Part shown: piece by piece, positions 45,080-54,080 of the stretch | Numbering within the stretch: the first letter of the stretch is position 1 | How the letters are laid out: each line of letters starts with the position of its first letter | Source: Cerasicoccus sp. TK19100 | Lineage (GTDB): Bacteria > Verrucomicrobiota > Verrucomicrobiia > Opitutales > Cerasicoccaceae | Reading direction: 5' to 3' | Length of the DNA: 64,000 bases | Assembly: GCF_027257155.1 (NCBI RefSeq) | Contig: NZ_JAPWDU010000004.1 | Coordinates: 522,220-586,219, forward strand | The notes under the pieces: generated by a model | What the model was told of the DNA's origin: nothing | The model's input: the letters and a program-made list of their open reading frames with translations, nothing else | Databases searched by the model: none | Made by a program: the position numbers and the translations under genes

Positions 45080-46330
45080 CTAAGTTAGACGAGATTCGTC
45101 TCTGCCAGAAAGTTGCTTTTTGCGCCGACGCCAGGTGTGCAGCGCAGCGAGGGAGGTCAGGGCGATGCCGAAGACGATCGTGCCCGGTTCCGGAATTGGT
45201 GAGATGCCGGGGACAATGCGGTTGTCGTCGATGACTTGTGCGGGGACGCCGTCGAAGAAAAACTGCGTCGGGACGTCGATGCTGGAGCCACCGGGGTTGT
45301 AGGTTACCTGCTGTGTGTCCCGGTAATTGATGATGTTAACCACGCCGCCGCCATTGATGTTGCCCAGGTAAATATCGGCGTCCGGGTCGTCGAGCAGGTC
45401 GATGGTCGAGTCCGCCGAAAGCGTCAGACTATAAACCTCCACGCTGTCGGCTGTGACCGCGAGCGTGCCGCCGTTAAGCTCGACATTGGAGCCACCCCCG
45501 CTGAGATCGGCCCCATCTTCGAGCAGCAGCGTGCCGCCACTTTGCACGGACACACTGCCGCCGTTGCCCAGGGTCCCGGAGAGCGCGAGCTGCCCGTTAT
45601 CCACGTCGATATTGGCACCGCCGCCAATACTGCCCTCGATGCTGAGGCTGCCCGAGCTGACGTTCACTTCGATCGTGGCACCGCCACCGATGTTACTGGT
45701 GATCACGTTGGTGCCACCGGTAACGGTGACCGTCGACCCGCCATTGAACGTGCCGTTGAAGGTATTCGTGCCCGTGCCGCCCAACGCAAGGTTGCCGCCA
45801 AAAGTGCCATTGGTCACCGTTTCGCCGCTGCCGATGAAGTTGACCACCGTGCCGCCGTGACCCGCCATGTTGCCATTGAACGTGATGACGCCCGGCCCAT
45901 CCGCGTCGATGTAGCCATTGCCGCCACCCGAGAAAATCGTGTTCGTGTTGAGGATCAAGTCGCCGGATCCATTCAAGCTCAGTGTTTTCGGGCCATGCTG
46001 AAATTTGATTTCGCCTGAGTTCAGCGTGTAGTCGTAGCTGCTAGTCATTTGCAGCTCGGACAGCTGCCGGTCGTAGCCGGTGGTAATGCTCTGATTCGAG
46101 CCGGGCGTATCGTTGAGATAAACAATCGCGCCGCGGCTGGCCCAGTTACCCGGGATAGCGTTGGGCGACCAATTCGTTGATGTGCCCCAGTTGCTACCAT
46201 TCGCGCCAGTCCAGGTTTGACCCGCCAAATCGAGCACACCAATGAAGAGACAGGCACACAGCCAAATCACGCCAAGCCCCCTCAGGCCTCGCAATCTGAT
46301 TGCAAAGATGCTGTCTTTAACGTTTTCCAA
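45080..46330 (-). CDS. PEP-CTERM surface protein with repeated beta-helix-like strands
   Basis: 416 residues. A signal-anchor N-terminus (GLGVIWLCACLFIGVLDLAGQ) is followed by TWTGANGSNWGTSTNWSPNA, an opening shared with autotransporter-like passenger domains. Next come many short strands on a G-G-(G/T) theme (NGTFNGGSTVTVTGG, IGGGATIEV, IGGGANIDVDNG, LGNGGSVSVQSGG). The C-terminus is a full sorting signal: PIPEPGTIVFGIALTSLAAL then HTWRRRKKQ. Such proteins are sent to the outer surface by an exosortase, which is not encoded here. The stop is four bases past the convergent TPR gene stop. Confidence 0.9.
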   Translation of the reverse strand: MENVKDSIFAIRLRGLRGLGVIWLCACLFIGVLDLAGQTWTGANGSNWGTSTNWSPNAIPGNWASRGAIVYLNDTPGSNQSITTGYDRQLSELQMTSSYDYTLNSGEIKFQHGPKTLSLNGSGDLILNTNTIFSGGGNGYIDADGPGVITFNGNMAGHGGTVVNFIGSGETVTNGTFGGNLALGGTGTNTFNGTFNGGSTVTVTGGTNVITSNIGGGATIEVNVSSGSLSIEGSIGGGANIDVDNGQLALSGTLGNGGSVSVQSGGTLLLEDGADLSGGGSNVELNGGTLAVTADSVEVYSLTLSADSTIDLLDDPDADIYLGNINGGGVVNIINYRDTQQVTYNPGGSSIDVPTQFFFDGVPAQVIDDNRIVPGISPIPEPGTIVFGIALTSLAALHTWRRRKKQLSGRDESRLT

Positions 46331-46681
46331 AATATTGTTGTTCAGTAGCTTGGAAACAGCCAGTGCCCGCCATAGGCGGAAAAATCAATCAACACGTGCA
46401 GCCCCCCCTAGCGACAAAGGCTTCCTCGGAAGCATGCGTAGTCTAATGACTTTAAAGTTGATGATGTAGTTCTCCATTACCCTTTTAACCCTCTATAAAT
46501 AAATCCATAATACCATACCTGAGGCCAATTAACACCCCAAAACCGAGTTTTTGGCCCAAGGGAGCCATAAAACAGTCGTTTGAGTGAATAGTTCCCCCTC
46601 GTGCTCAGTTTTAAATGCAAAAAGGCGCTCCCCTTTTCACGGGAACGCCTTTTCGTGCAAATGAACGATGCCAGAGTGTCT
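46331..46681. other. 351-bp gap upstream of the PEP-CTERM gene
   Basis: No gene seen. It is AT-rich in its middle and should carry the promoter of the PEP-CTERM gene (minus strand); no convincing -35/-10 or sigma-54 site was found. A weak hairpin CCAAAA/TTTTGG lies at 46537-46554, and the terminator of the dioxygenase gene at 46619-46653. Confidence 0.5.
46619..46653 (-). terminator. Rho-independent terminator, possibly bidirectional
   Basis: On the minus strand: AAAAGGCGTTCCC, a seven-base loop, GGGGAGCGCC then TTTTT. It lies 29 bp after the dioxygenase stop. The run of A on the plus strand before the stem would also allow action in the other direction. Confidence 0.85.
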
Positions 46682-47734
46682 TTACATCATCTGAGCGCCA
46701 GATTTGGACGCGCCCATCATGCCGCCACCCATTTCGCAGCTACCGCCTTTATCAGCAGCTTGCCTGGCAACAAATTCTTCTTTGGACATCCGGCCATCGC
46801 CGCAACCGCCCTCTCCTGACTTGCGGACCATTGGCCTGGCGAGATCCTCAACGCCTTTGAACGCATAAGGGTCCTTGCCAGCGACCATCACAATGTCACG
46901 CTTGTCGGCGCGGCCGATGGGCCCGCTCTCCTCACTACCGCCAAACCACGGCAGCAGGCTTTCCGCGCTCATATAGTGGTTGACCAGTGACCGGCGGAAG
47001 CCAGCGGCTTTTCGGTTCGGCAGGCTCTTGTGCAACAGGTAGCCGTTAAAGAGTACGATCGCGCCCGCTGGGACCTCGACGGGGATCGCATCGGCGTCGG
47101 TGTAGGGGAAGTCGTAGGCCTCGTGCGCGCAGTCGTATTCCTTCTTGTTGTGGGGATACATTGGCCACAGGACACCTTGTTTGTGCGAACCGGGGATCAC
47201 CCACAGGCAGCCGTTGTCAACCGTGGCGTCATCCATCGCGATCCAACCGCCACAGAGCGAACGGTCGCGTGTGGGGATGAAATATTCGTCCTGATGCCAA
47301 GCCTGCCCAGGCTTGCCACTGGCCTTGATGAACAACATCGACTGCATGCACTTCACGTTCGGCCCGATGATGGAGGTCAGCGCCTTGACCGCATTGGGAT
47401 GCGCCAAGGCGCGACTCATGATGGGGGAGGCCTTGTGCGGGAAATGGATGCACAGAAACTGGGAAATGATCTCGTCGTCACTCAGGCCGGAGAAATCGAC
47501 GGCGTCCTCGGGCCGGTAATTCGCCATGTGGTCGCCGTTCGGGTTGAGCGAGCCGTAGTCGCCGCGGCAGATGGCCACCGTGTCATCGCAGAGCTCCTTA
47601 ATCTCGCCGGCGTCAAAGCAATCGGTGACGACGATAAAGCCGTTCTCGCGGTAATACTGGGTCGATTCCTCGCCCAGCTCAGCGACGCTAAAATATCCAG
47701 GGGAAGTAGATGTCGTAATCATACCTATCAGCAT
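46682..47734 (-). CDS. Phytanoyl-CoA dioxygenase (PhyH) family Fe(II)/2-oxoglutarate oxygenase
   Basis: 350 residues from the ATG at 47734 (a second in-frame ATG at 47722 is possible). The double-stranded beta-helix fold motif is present: HQDEYF with His147 and Asp149 and the distal His235 in LLHKSLPNR, with Arg247/248 likely binding 2-oxoglutarate. SHKQGVLW and VEVPAGAIVLFNGYLLH are typical of the family. It hydroxylates an unknown small molecule. The last 50 residues (GEGGCGDGRMSKEEF to CEMGGGMMGAS) are Gly/Met/Cys-rich and outside the usual domain. It is divergent from an AraC regulator 53 bp away. Confidence 0.9.
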   Translation of the reverse strand: MLIGMITTSTSPGYFSVAELGEESTQYYRENGFIVVTDCFDAGEIKELCDDTVAICRGDYGSLNPNGDHMANYRPEDAVDFSGLSDDEIISQFLCIHFPHKASPIMSRALAHPNAVKALTSIIGPNVKCMQSMLFIKASGKPGQAWHQDEYFIPTRDRSLCGGWIAMDDATVDNGCLWVIPGSHKQGVLWPMYPHNKKEYDCAHEAYDFPYTDADAIPVEVPAGAIVLFNGYLLHKSLPNRKAAGFRRSLVNHYMSAESLLPWFGGSEESGPIGRADKRDIVMVAGKDPYAFKGVEDLARPMVRKSGEGGCGDGRMSKEEFVARQAADKGGSCEMGGGMMGASKSGAQMM

Positions 47735-47787
47735 AGCCGATTTTGGGCTCGATTACCATAGCTGCAAGACGCATAATTTTGTCTAAA

Positions 47788-48597
47788 ATGAGCATTCTGG
47801 CGAAAATTGAGCGAAACAACGTTGGCGACGTTGTCTACGGTGAGCGTGACACCTTTGGCCCGCGCAAGCAGCCACACCTCCAGCTTGTTTATTTTTACAA
47901 CGGCGAAATCGCGCTGAAAACGAATCGCACCCAGCGCGTTTTTCACGGTGGTGAGGCCTTGTTTTTAATCCCCGGCGAAACCTACCATTTCACCTTCGAC
48001 CCGCAGGAAAAAGTCCGCCATGGTTGGGTCGACCTGCCAACGATCCACGAACCGCCGCCCTGGGCAAGTACGGCGGAAGACGCACTTGCTGCCCTGCCCT
48101 TCACGGAGCGCATGCGCGCGCTGGCCAGCATTGCCAACGATGCTCCGCGCGACTCGGCACACGACGAAGGCGACCTGCGCCGCGCCCTTGGCCGTGCCAT
48201 CGTCGAGGAGGCCTTTGCCGCTGCCGGGCACAAGGAAGACACGAAAAAAACACGCCTGCCCCCAGTCGTGCTTCGCGCGGAAAACATCATGATGCAGCGC
48301 TTCCCCGACAAGCTGAGTCTCGACGAAATCGCCGCGAAGGCAGGCGTCAGCAAGCCGCATTTGATCCGACTCTTTCGCGAGCATACCAACACAACGCCCG
48401 CGCGACGCCTGTGGGAAATTCGCGTCGAGGCCGGTGCCCGTCTCCTGCGCGAAACCGGTCTGCAAATGCAGGAAATCGCCGACCGCTGCGGCTTCCCCTC
48501 GCCGTATCATTTCTCGCGTTTGTTGAAGAAGCGCTACGGCGTCTCCCCGACGAAATACCGCCAGCAAGCTTGGAGCGGAGATACTGGCAGGAAATAG
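47788..48597 (+). CDS. AraC-family transcriptional regulator
   Basis: 269 residues from the ATG at 47788 (an earlier in-frame start at 47743 is possible). The N-terminal cupin-like sensor domain has PHLQLVYFYNGEIALKTN and LFLIPGETYHFTF. The C-terminal double helix-turn-helix has LSLDEIAAKAGVSKPHLIRL and LQMQEIADRCGFPSPYHFSR followed by LLKKRYGVSPTKYRQ. Divergent from the dioxygenase, it probably controls that gene and perhaps the FAD monooxygenase 110 bp downstream. Confidence 0.92.
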   Translation: MSILAKIERNNVGDVVYGERDTFGPRKQPHLQLVYFYNGEIALKTNRTQRVFHGGEALFLIPGETYHFTFDPQEKVRHGWVDLPTIHEPPPWASTAEDALAALPFTERMRALASIANDAPRDSAHDEGDLRRALGRAIVEEAFAAAGHKEDTKKTRLPPVVLRAENIMMQRFPDKLSLDEIAAKAGVSKPHLIRLFREHTNTTPARRLWEIRVEAGARLLRETGLQMQEIADRCGFPSPYHFSRLLKKRYGVSPTKYRQQAWSGDTGRK

Positions 48598-48707
48598 CAC
48601 GTGAAGAACGCTTCCGGCGTGGTCGCATTTCAAAATTATCAATACTCAATAACTGCGCCTTCTTTTTCCTTTAACCCCGGGGCCAACTCTGGCTGAATGT
48701 CCGCTCC

Positions 48708-50309
48708 ATGAGCGAGTACGATGTGATCATTGTTGGCGGTGGGCCTTGCGGGCTCTTAACTTCGCTCTTGCTTGAGCGCTATGGCGTATCGAGCCTCGTG
48801 ATCGAACGGCATCCGGATATCTCCATCCACCCTAAAGCCATGGGCATCATGCGGCGCACGGGGGAAATCTACCGCCAGCTCGGCCTTTATGAGCGCATGC
48901 GTGCGGCTGACCTGACCACCCGCGAACCACACGAGCTGACCATCTGGGCCAAGGGCCTCAGCGGGGAAATCCTCGGGCGGGTGCCCCACATCGAAGACGC
49001 CGGCAACGTCACCCCTTGCGTGCGCTTTCACTGCCCGCAGCCGCACACTGAGGCCGTCATTGCCCGCGCGATCAACGAAAGCCAGCTCGGCACGATCCTT
49101 CATTATAAAGACGTCATTGCCACGAGCGAAACCGAAGACGGTGTTACCGCGACCTACCAGGACCGTAATACCGGCGAAGAGACCACGGTGTCGGGCAAGT
49201 TTCTCATTGCCGCCGACGGCGCAGGCAGCCGGATCCGCCAGCGACTGGGCATCCAGGTCGAGGGACCGGGCGACATGGGGCACTTCATCAACACTTACTT
49301 TCGCGCCAACTACGGCCCCCGCATGGAGGAGCGTCGCGCCCTGCTTTACAACGCACTCGGCGAGGACTTCATGGAGTTTTTTGTCAGCGTGAACGGGCAG
49401 GACCTCTGGCTGATGCATCACTTTTTGGAGGACGGCGAAAGCGCCGGTGAATACACCGAGTCCCGCATTACGCAGATGATCAAGCACGCCTCCGGTATGC
49501 CTGAAGTGCCGGTCGAGGTGATCTCGATTCTGCCTTGGGTCATGAGCCCCAAGCTCGCGCTGCAGTGGCGACACGGGCGGCATTTCCTCGTGGGCGACTC
49601 GGCCGCGCGCCTCTCCCCCAGTGGCGGCATGGGTATGAACACCGGCCTCCAGGGCGCGCACAATCTCGCGTGGAAACTGGCGGCCGTGGTCAAGGGCGAC
49701 GCGCCCGATGCCCTGCTCGACACCTACCAGGCCGAGCGGTTGGGCGTCGCTGCCGCGATCTCCCAGAGTAGCAACGAGAACTTCATGGAAATATACGCCA
49801 TCGTCGAATGCGCGCTGCGGGGCGACTGGGACCGCGCCAAGGAAAAGATCACCCACAGCCGCCGAGCTGGCAGCGTGCTGGGCCTCGACCTTGGCCGGAC
49901 CTACGAGCACGGTGCCTTCGCCCCCGACGGCACCGACGCCGCGACCAACGACGATCCACTCAATGACTATACCCCCAGCGCACGCCCAGGTGGACGCGCA
50001 CCGCACTTCTGGCTGACCGAGGACCAGTCGACACTCGACCTTTTTGGCAATGGCTTTGCCCTGCTCACCGGGCCCGATGGTGCCGGTTGGCAAGCCGCGC
50101 TCGACTCTGCCGAGTGGCCGCTGAAAGGCGTGTTAGGAACGACCATGCATTCATTGACGGAGCCGGAGTTCCTCAAGCTCTATGGCATCGCAGCCGACGG
50201 TGCCGTCCTCGTCCGCCCAGATGGCTACGTTGCCGCGCGTTTCCAATCGATTCAGGATAACGGCGCGGACTGGCTCGTTGCGGCAGCTAAGGAATCAGTC
50301 GGCGCATAA
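48708..50309 (+). CDS. FAD-dependent aromatic-type monooxygenase
   Basis: 533 residues of the p-hydroxybenzoate/phenol hydroxylase class (PheA/MhpA/tetracycline-modifying relatives). FAD-binding motifs: VIIVGGGPCGLLTSLLLE at residues 6-23, the LIAADGAGSRIRQRL 'DG' motif, and FLVGDSAARLSPSGGMGMNT 'GD' motif. The C-terminal thioredoxin-like domain ends near VLVRPDGYVAARF. It would hydroxylate an aromatic or polyketide-like substrate with NAD(P)H and oxygen. With the dioxygenase and AraC gene it may form a small catabolic or tailoring cluster. Confidence 0.9.
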   Translation: MSEYDVIIVGGGPCGLLTSLLLERYGVSSLVIERHPDISIHPKAMGIMRRTGEIYRQLGLYERMRAADLTTREPHELTIWAKGLSGEILGRVPHIEDAGNVTPCVRFHCPQPHTEAVIARAINESQLGTILHYKDVIATSETEDGVTATYQDRNTGEETTVSGKFLIAADGAGSRIRQRLGIQVEGPGDMGHFINTYFRANYGPRMEERRALLYNALGEDFMEFFVSVNGQDLWLMHHFLEDGESAGEYTESRITQMIKHASGMPEVPVEVISILPWVMSPKLALQWRHGRHFLVGDSAARLSPSGGMGMNTGLQGAHNLAWKLAAVVKGDAPDALLDTYQAERLGVAAAISQSSNENFMEIYAIVECALRGDWDRAKEKITHSRRAGSVLGLDLGRTYEHGAFAPDGTDAATNDDPLNDYTPSARPGGRAPHFWLTEDQSTLDLFGNGFALLTGPDGAGWQAALDSAEWPLKGVLGTTMHSLTEPEFLKLYGIAADGAVLVRPDGYVAARFQSIQDNGADWLVAAAKESVGA

Positions 50310-50418
50310 GTTTTATAGCACCGTTGGAACGTCAGCAACATGGCGGTGGCCCATTGCCGCAAATTGCCATAGAATTACCATCGCCAACAAGCACGGAACC
50401 CATTTCAATCGCGCATAG

Positions 50419-50958
50419 ATGGAACTCATTCCGGAAGGATTAGACCTCACTTCTGATAATCGCGGGCGGCTGGTGATCCGGCGACGTTGGTTTAACTTAT
50501 CCGTCATACCGCTGACATTTTTCTGCATCGCATGGGATGCATTTTTGATCTTTTGGTATTCCGCAGCGGCCGGAATGGAAGAGACGCAGTGGATCATGAT
50601 TGTCTTTCCCGTGGCCCACGTGGCCGTCGGCGTGGGGCTCACCTATTACTGCATCGCCATGTACGTCAACAAGACCGACCTGACGTTGTCCGCCGACGGC
50701 ATGGAGGTACACACGTATCCCATTAAATGGCTTGGCGACCAATTCGTACCGCTTTCGGGGTGCGCCGGCGTGCTCGTTCGCGAGGAAACCGATTCTTACA
50801 AGAACAGCACCTACTACGTGAAGTATGCCGACTCGCAAGGCCGCGAAAAGAAACTCGTTAGCGGCATGAAGGCGCGCGAACAGGCCAACTTCATTCGTGA
50901 TAAAATCGCCGAAACGCTCGGCGTGCCCAAGCTCAACGAGCTAAAGGGCAATGATTAG
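50419..50958 (+). CDS. Membrane protein of unknown function (two transmembrane segments)
   Basis: 179 residues. A polar N-terminus (RGRLVIRRRWF) precedes two spans at about 26-50 and 58-82 (SVIPLTFFCIAWDAFLIFWY; MIVFPVAHVAVGVGLTYYCI). A small beta-rich cytoplasmic domain follows (DLTLSADGMEVHTYPIKWLG ... GREKKLVSGMKAREQANFIR). This layout is common in PH-domain-like bacterial membrane proteins, but no family is assigned. Confidence 0.75.
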   Translation: MELIPEGLDLTSDNRGRLVIRRRWFNLSVIPLTFFCIAWDAFLIFWYSAAAGMEETQWIMIVFPVAHVAVGVGLTYYCIAMYVNKTDLTLSADGMEVHTYPIKWLGDQFVPLSGCAGVLVREETDSYKNSTYYVKYADSQGREKKLVSGMKAREQANFIRDKIAETLGVPKLNELKGND

Positions 50959-51322
50959 CGAGCTCGCCCGATCGACCTCGGGCCAACGAACAATCATTCT
51001 GAGCGCCAAGGGCGCGGGCTCATATTAGCCTAGGGTCAGCAAGGAGCGTAGCGACGAAGCGCAGCCCTAGGACTAATGATCCACACATAATTGGAGTGCT
51101 GAAAGCACGTCTTCATCATGCCTCTTGCAGCCGCCCCTTCAGGGCTCTAGCGACAGATTTGCTCACAACACCTAGGGCTGCGCTCCAGTCGCCCTGCGAC
51201 TCACGCTGACCCTAGGTTAGTATGAGTTCGCACCTTTGGTGCTCATCTTCAAGGACTTATGGCAATCCGACTTGATCGCGATTGACTCTGTTGAAAATCC
51301 GCTGGCCCTCGGCTTCGGGACA
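50959..51322. other. 364-bp gap holding a large inverted-repeat element
   Basis: No gene seen; the element at 51001-51244 takes up two thirds of the gap. The remainder is ordinary sequence between two convergent genes. Confidence 0.6.
51001..51244. repeat. Long paired inverted-repeat element with CCTAGGGTCAGC / GCGCAGCCCTAGG blocks
   Basis: Outer arms 51001-51040 and 51205-51244 match in 33 of 40 positions as reverse complements. Inner arms to 51071 and from 51171 both end in GCGCAGCCCTAGG. A 99-bp middle includes a GAGTGCTGAAAGCAC hairpin. It sits between two convergent genes. Confidence 0.8.
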
Positions 51323-51970
51323 TCAGTCCTCCAAGCCAAGTTTGTCCAGCTTGGGCAGGATGACGAAGCGGCAGTAACCGGCGTTCTTGTTGTTATTGTA
51401 ATAATCCTGGTGGTAGCCCTCCGCGACGTAGAACTTCGAGGCAGGGGTGATCTCGGTAACGATCAGGCCGTCGATCTTCGTTTGCGCGTCGGCCAGGGAT
51501 TTTTTGGCGGTCTGCTCCTGCTCGTCGCTGTGAAAATAGATGGCCGAACGGTATTGCGTGCCGACATCCGCCCCCTGCCGGTTTAGCTGCGTCGGGTCGT
51601 GCATGCGCCAGAATACGTCGAGCAGTTGATCGTAGCGAATGATGTCCGGGTCGAACTTCACCTGGATCACTTCGGCGTGACCGGTCGTGCCGGTGCAAAC
51701 CTCTTGATAGGTCGGGTTTTCCACCTCGCCGCCCATGTAGCCGGACTCCACGCTGGCCACGCCCGGCAGGCGCTCCATCACGGCTTCCGTGCACCAGAAA
51801 CAACCGGCACCAAAGGTGGCGACTTCCAAATTTTCGGGGTTGGGCTCACTCATGTTTTTTTCAATTTCAAGTTCTGCGGTTCCCTTGGAACAGCCGGCTA
51901 GAACGGTAAACACGGCTGCCATTACAACGACCGCCAAGGGCTTGCGGGCAAAAAAGTTTTTAAACGTCAT
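51323..51970 (-). CDS. msrA: Peptide methionine-S-sulfoxide reductase A, lipoprotein form
   Basis: 215 residues from the ATG at 51970 (a start at 52006 would put 12 residues ahead of the signal). The N-terminus is a lipoprotein signal with lipobox LAGC (Cys27), so it is anchored in a membrane facing the periplasm. The catalytic motif GAGCFWCTEAVM has Cys57 and Cys60. Further conserved parts are GYMGGEVENPTYQEVCTGTTGHAE, FWRMHDPTQ and GTQYRSAIYF. It reduces methionine sulfoxide in exported proteins. Last gene of a minus-strand run with two exported unknowns. Confidence 0.95.
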   Translation of the reverse strand: MTFKNFFARKPLAVVVMAAVFTVLAGCSKGTAELEIEKNMSEPNPENLEVATFGAGCFWCTEAVMERLPGVASVESGYMGGEVENPTYQEVCTGTTGHAEVIQVKFDPDIIRYDQLLDVFWRMHDPTQLNRQGADVGTQYRSAIYFHSDEQEQTAKKSLADAQTKIDGLIVTEITPASKFYVAEGYHQDYYNNNKNAGYCRFVILPKLDKLGLED

Positions 51971-52008
51971 AGGGGATCTGTCGGATACGATAGCGTATCC
52001 TGACAAGA

Positions 52009-53139
52009 TTACCAGTGCAGCAGGCGTTTAATCTCCAGCTCCAGCTCCTGCGCACTGCGGTAGTCGGTGAGGAAGCGGGAGTTGGCGACTTGCACCGGCT
52101 CGGGGTTTTCGGCACTCATCGCGACCTCAAAAAACAGCCCGAGTGACAGCATCGAATTGTAGTAAACGGGATTGATGCGCTGCAGTTCCAGCTTGATCTC
52201 GCGGTGGCGCAGCTCCATCGCGGCCTGCACCTCCGGCAGCGCCCGCTGTTCCCACAGAGCTGCACCGGCCATCCGCTGGTCCTGCCCCTTGACGTTTACG
52301 GTGACGATTGCCAGCTCGCGAACAAGGTCACGCGATTGCGGCATGGTGAAAAAAGGTGTCTCCCGGCTACGCGCCATGGCCTGAAAACCGACAGCCCACC
52401 ACATCTCGAGGTCCTGCTTGTTGTCGAATTTATCGGGAAAGGCCTTCACCAGCACATAGTTCGGGTTGAGATCGTTGAGGAAGGCTGCCAGCACGCGACG
52501 GAAAAACGTGCGGTCAGGAATGCGGTTCTCCAGGAGGCGGAAAAACCACACGGAGTTTAGCGCAAACTGCTCCTGTTGAATCCCAAACGGACCGCGCGCG
52601 GTGAGTAGCTCTTCCAAGCCCAGCGGCGGGCGCTTGAGGGCTTTTTCGCGCTGCACATCGGCGTAGCCCGGGCGGATGCTCGCTTCGAGCAATTGCCCCA
52701 TGGCGAGCTCCAGCCAATGCGGGGCGTTGTTTCCCGCTGCTTGGCCGAAGCGCCAGACAGCCGCGCGGCGCACCAGCGCACTGGCCAGGGCCTGGCAGAC
52801 ATCGCCAAAGCGGGTGTCCTCATTCCAGGCAATGTAAACGTAGTAATTCCCGTTGGGCTGGAAAGTGATCGTGTAAGGCGCGTCGATTTGGGAATCGGAG
52901 AGCAGCGTCACGCGAATCGGCAGGGACATATTCCGGATTTCCGGGAAATAACGCAGGCCGAGGCGTTCCATTTGGTCCGCCATCGAGCCGACGGTTTGCG
53001 TGCCGTCAAAGCTCAGCCCGATGATCTGAAAAATGCCATCACGGCTAGTCCGCTCCAGGATGTCTTGCGCCTGTGCCGGGCGGGCACATAGCGCCAACAG
53101 GCAAAGACCAAAAAACAGCGCGCGATGAAGGATGCCCAT
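52009..53139 (-). CDS. Secreted protein of unknown function
   Basis: 376 residues with signal peptide (LFFGLCLLALCARPAQA, then QDIL). The mature part has a beta-rich start (PIRVTLLSDSQIDAPYTITF, NYYVYIAWNE) and a helical remainder with APHWLELAMGQLLEASI, the position where peptidase-MA-like gluzincins carry HExxH; here the motif is absent, so it may be an inactive relative (inference). It follows the 53153 gene by 13 bp and precedes msrA by about 38 bp. Confidence 0.78.
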   Translation of the reverse strand: MGILHRALFFGLCLLALCARPAQAQDILERTSRDGIFQIIGLSFDGTQTVGSMADQMERLGLRYFPEIRNMSLPIRVTLLSDSQIDAPYTITFQPNGNYYVYIAWNEDTRFGDVCQALASALVRRAAVWRFGQAAGNNAPHWLELAMGQLLEASIRPGYADVQREKALKRPPLGLEELLTARGPFGIQQEQFALNSVWFFRLLENRIPDRTFFRRVLAAFLNDLNPNYVLVKAFPDKFDNKQDLEMWWAVGFQAMARSRETPFFTMPQSRDLVRELAIVTVNVKGQDQRMAGAALWEQRALPEVQAAMELRHREIKLELQRINPVYYNSMLSLGLFFEVAMSAENPEPVQVANSRFLTDYRSAQELELEIKRLLHW

Positions 53140-53152
53140 GGACGCAAGGAAA

Positions 53153-53830
53153 CTACTGGCGAGTGAGCAACAACGAATCCCCGTCCAGCGAGACGTTACT
53201 CAAGCCGAGCCAGGAATTATGCAGCGCCGGAAATTGCTCGGTATTGGTGAAGACGCCGTACAGCGCACCGGATACCGTGGGGCCCACCACGACGGGAGGC
53301 AAGTGGGCCGAGCCCAGGTAGCTGTCGAAAGGCTTAAAGGCATAACCGCTGCCCGATGGCTCGAAAACACCGGTCGTCTGGTAGCGCATCTTGTGCGAAC
53401 TGCCAAACATGCCGACCTCCACCGTCATGCCGATGGTCATGATACCGTTGGCGATGCGGAAATTCGGTGCCGTGGGCTTGAGCGTGATAAGGCCAGCCTC
53501 TTCCTCCGCGCCCTTGGGGCCGCCGAATTTGAAATTGTCCGAAGCCCAGCGGTTGAGGTCCTGCTCCTGCAGCCGGATGGTGCCCTTTTGCTGCTCGATG
53601 AAAGCGCGCAGCATGCCCTTGTAATTGCCGCCCCGATCCTGACCAATGATGTAATAAACAGTCTTTGGCTCGATTTTCTCCTCGTCGGGCATTTGGCGGA
53701 CCTCGGTCGCCTCTTGAACCGACAGCGAGAGCAGCCCAAGCAACATGCCGATGAGCGCAGTGATCACCCCAAGCCCGAGGGATGAGTAAAAGTTACCCTC
53801 ACTTGCTTGCTTCTTTTTTATTTTGGCCAT
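53153..53830 (-). CDS. Membrane-anchored protein of unknown function
   Basis: 225 residues with a Lys-rich N-terminus (MAKIKKKQ) and one membrane span at about residues 15-38 (YSSLGLGVITALIGMLLGLLSL). The bulk would face the periplasm and is beta-rich (TVYYIIGQDRGGNYKGMLRA, YLGSAHLPPVVVGPTVSGAL). No family recognised. First gene of the minus-strand run ending in msrA. Confidence 0.75.
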   Translation of the reverse strand: MAKIKKKQASEGNFYSSLGLGVITALIGMLLGLLSLSVQEATEVRQMPDEEKIEPKTVYYIIGQDRGGNYKGMLRAFIEQQKGTIRLQEQDLNRWASDNFKFGGPKGAEEEAGLITLKPTAPNFRIANGIMTIGMTVEVGMFGSSHKMRYQTTGVFEPSGSGYAFKPFDSYLGSAHLPPVVVGPTVSGALYGVFTNTEQFPALHNSWLGLSNVSLDGDSLLLTRQ

Positions 53831-54080
53831 GGCTAAGAATCGTCAAAGGGGTGGCGAGATGACGCCAGAGGACAATTAACCACGCATTATGAGACACTTA
53901 CTCCAAATGCCAACGAAGAAGTGTGGTCAAAAAACGGTTAAAGTAAGCCGTGGTTTCGCCGCCGCCCTAAATAAATCCCCTTAGAAATCTTTGTGTTTCC
54001 GGCTTGCCGCCAAGGCCTGCAAATGTTGGTATACAGATTAATACCGAATCTGCCAAACTACACCGTCGGACATAACCATA

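Noticed and set aside
48756..50093. A 445-codon minus-strand open frame opposite the FAD monooxygenase
   Set aside because: The plus frame has all three FAD motifs; the antisense frame has none of any family.
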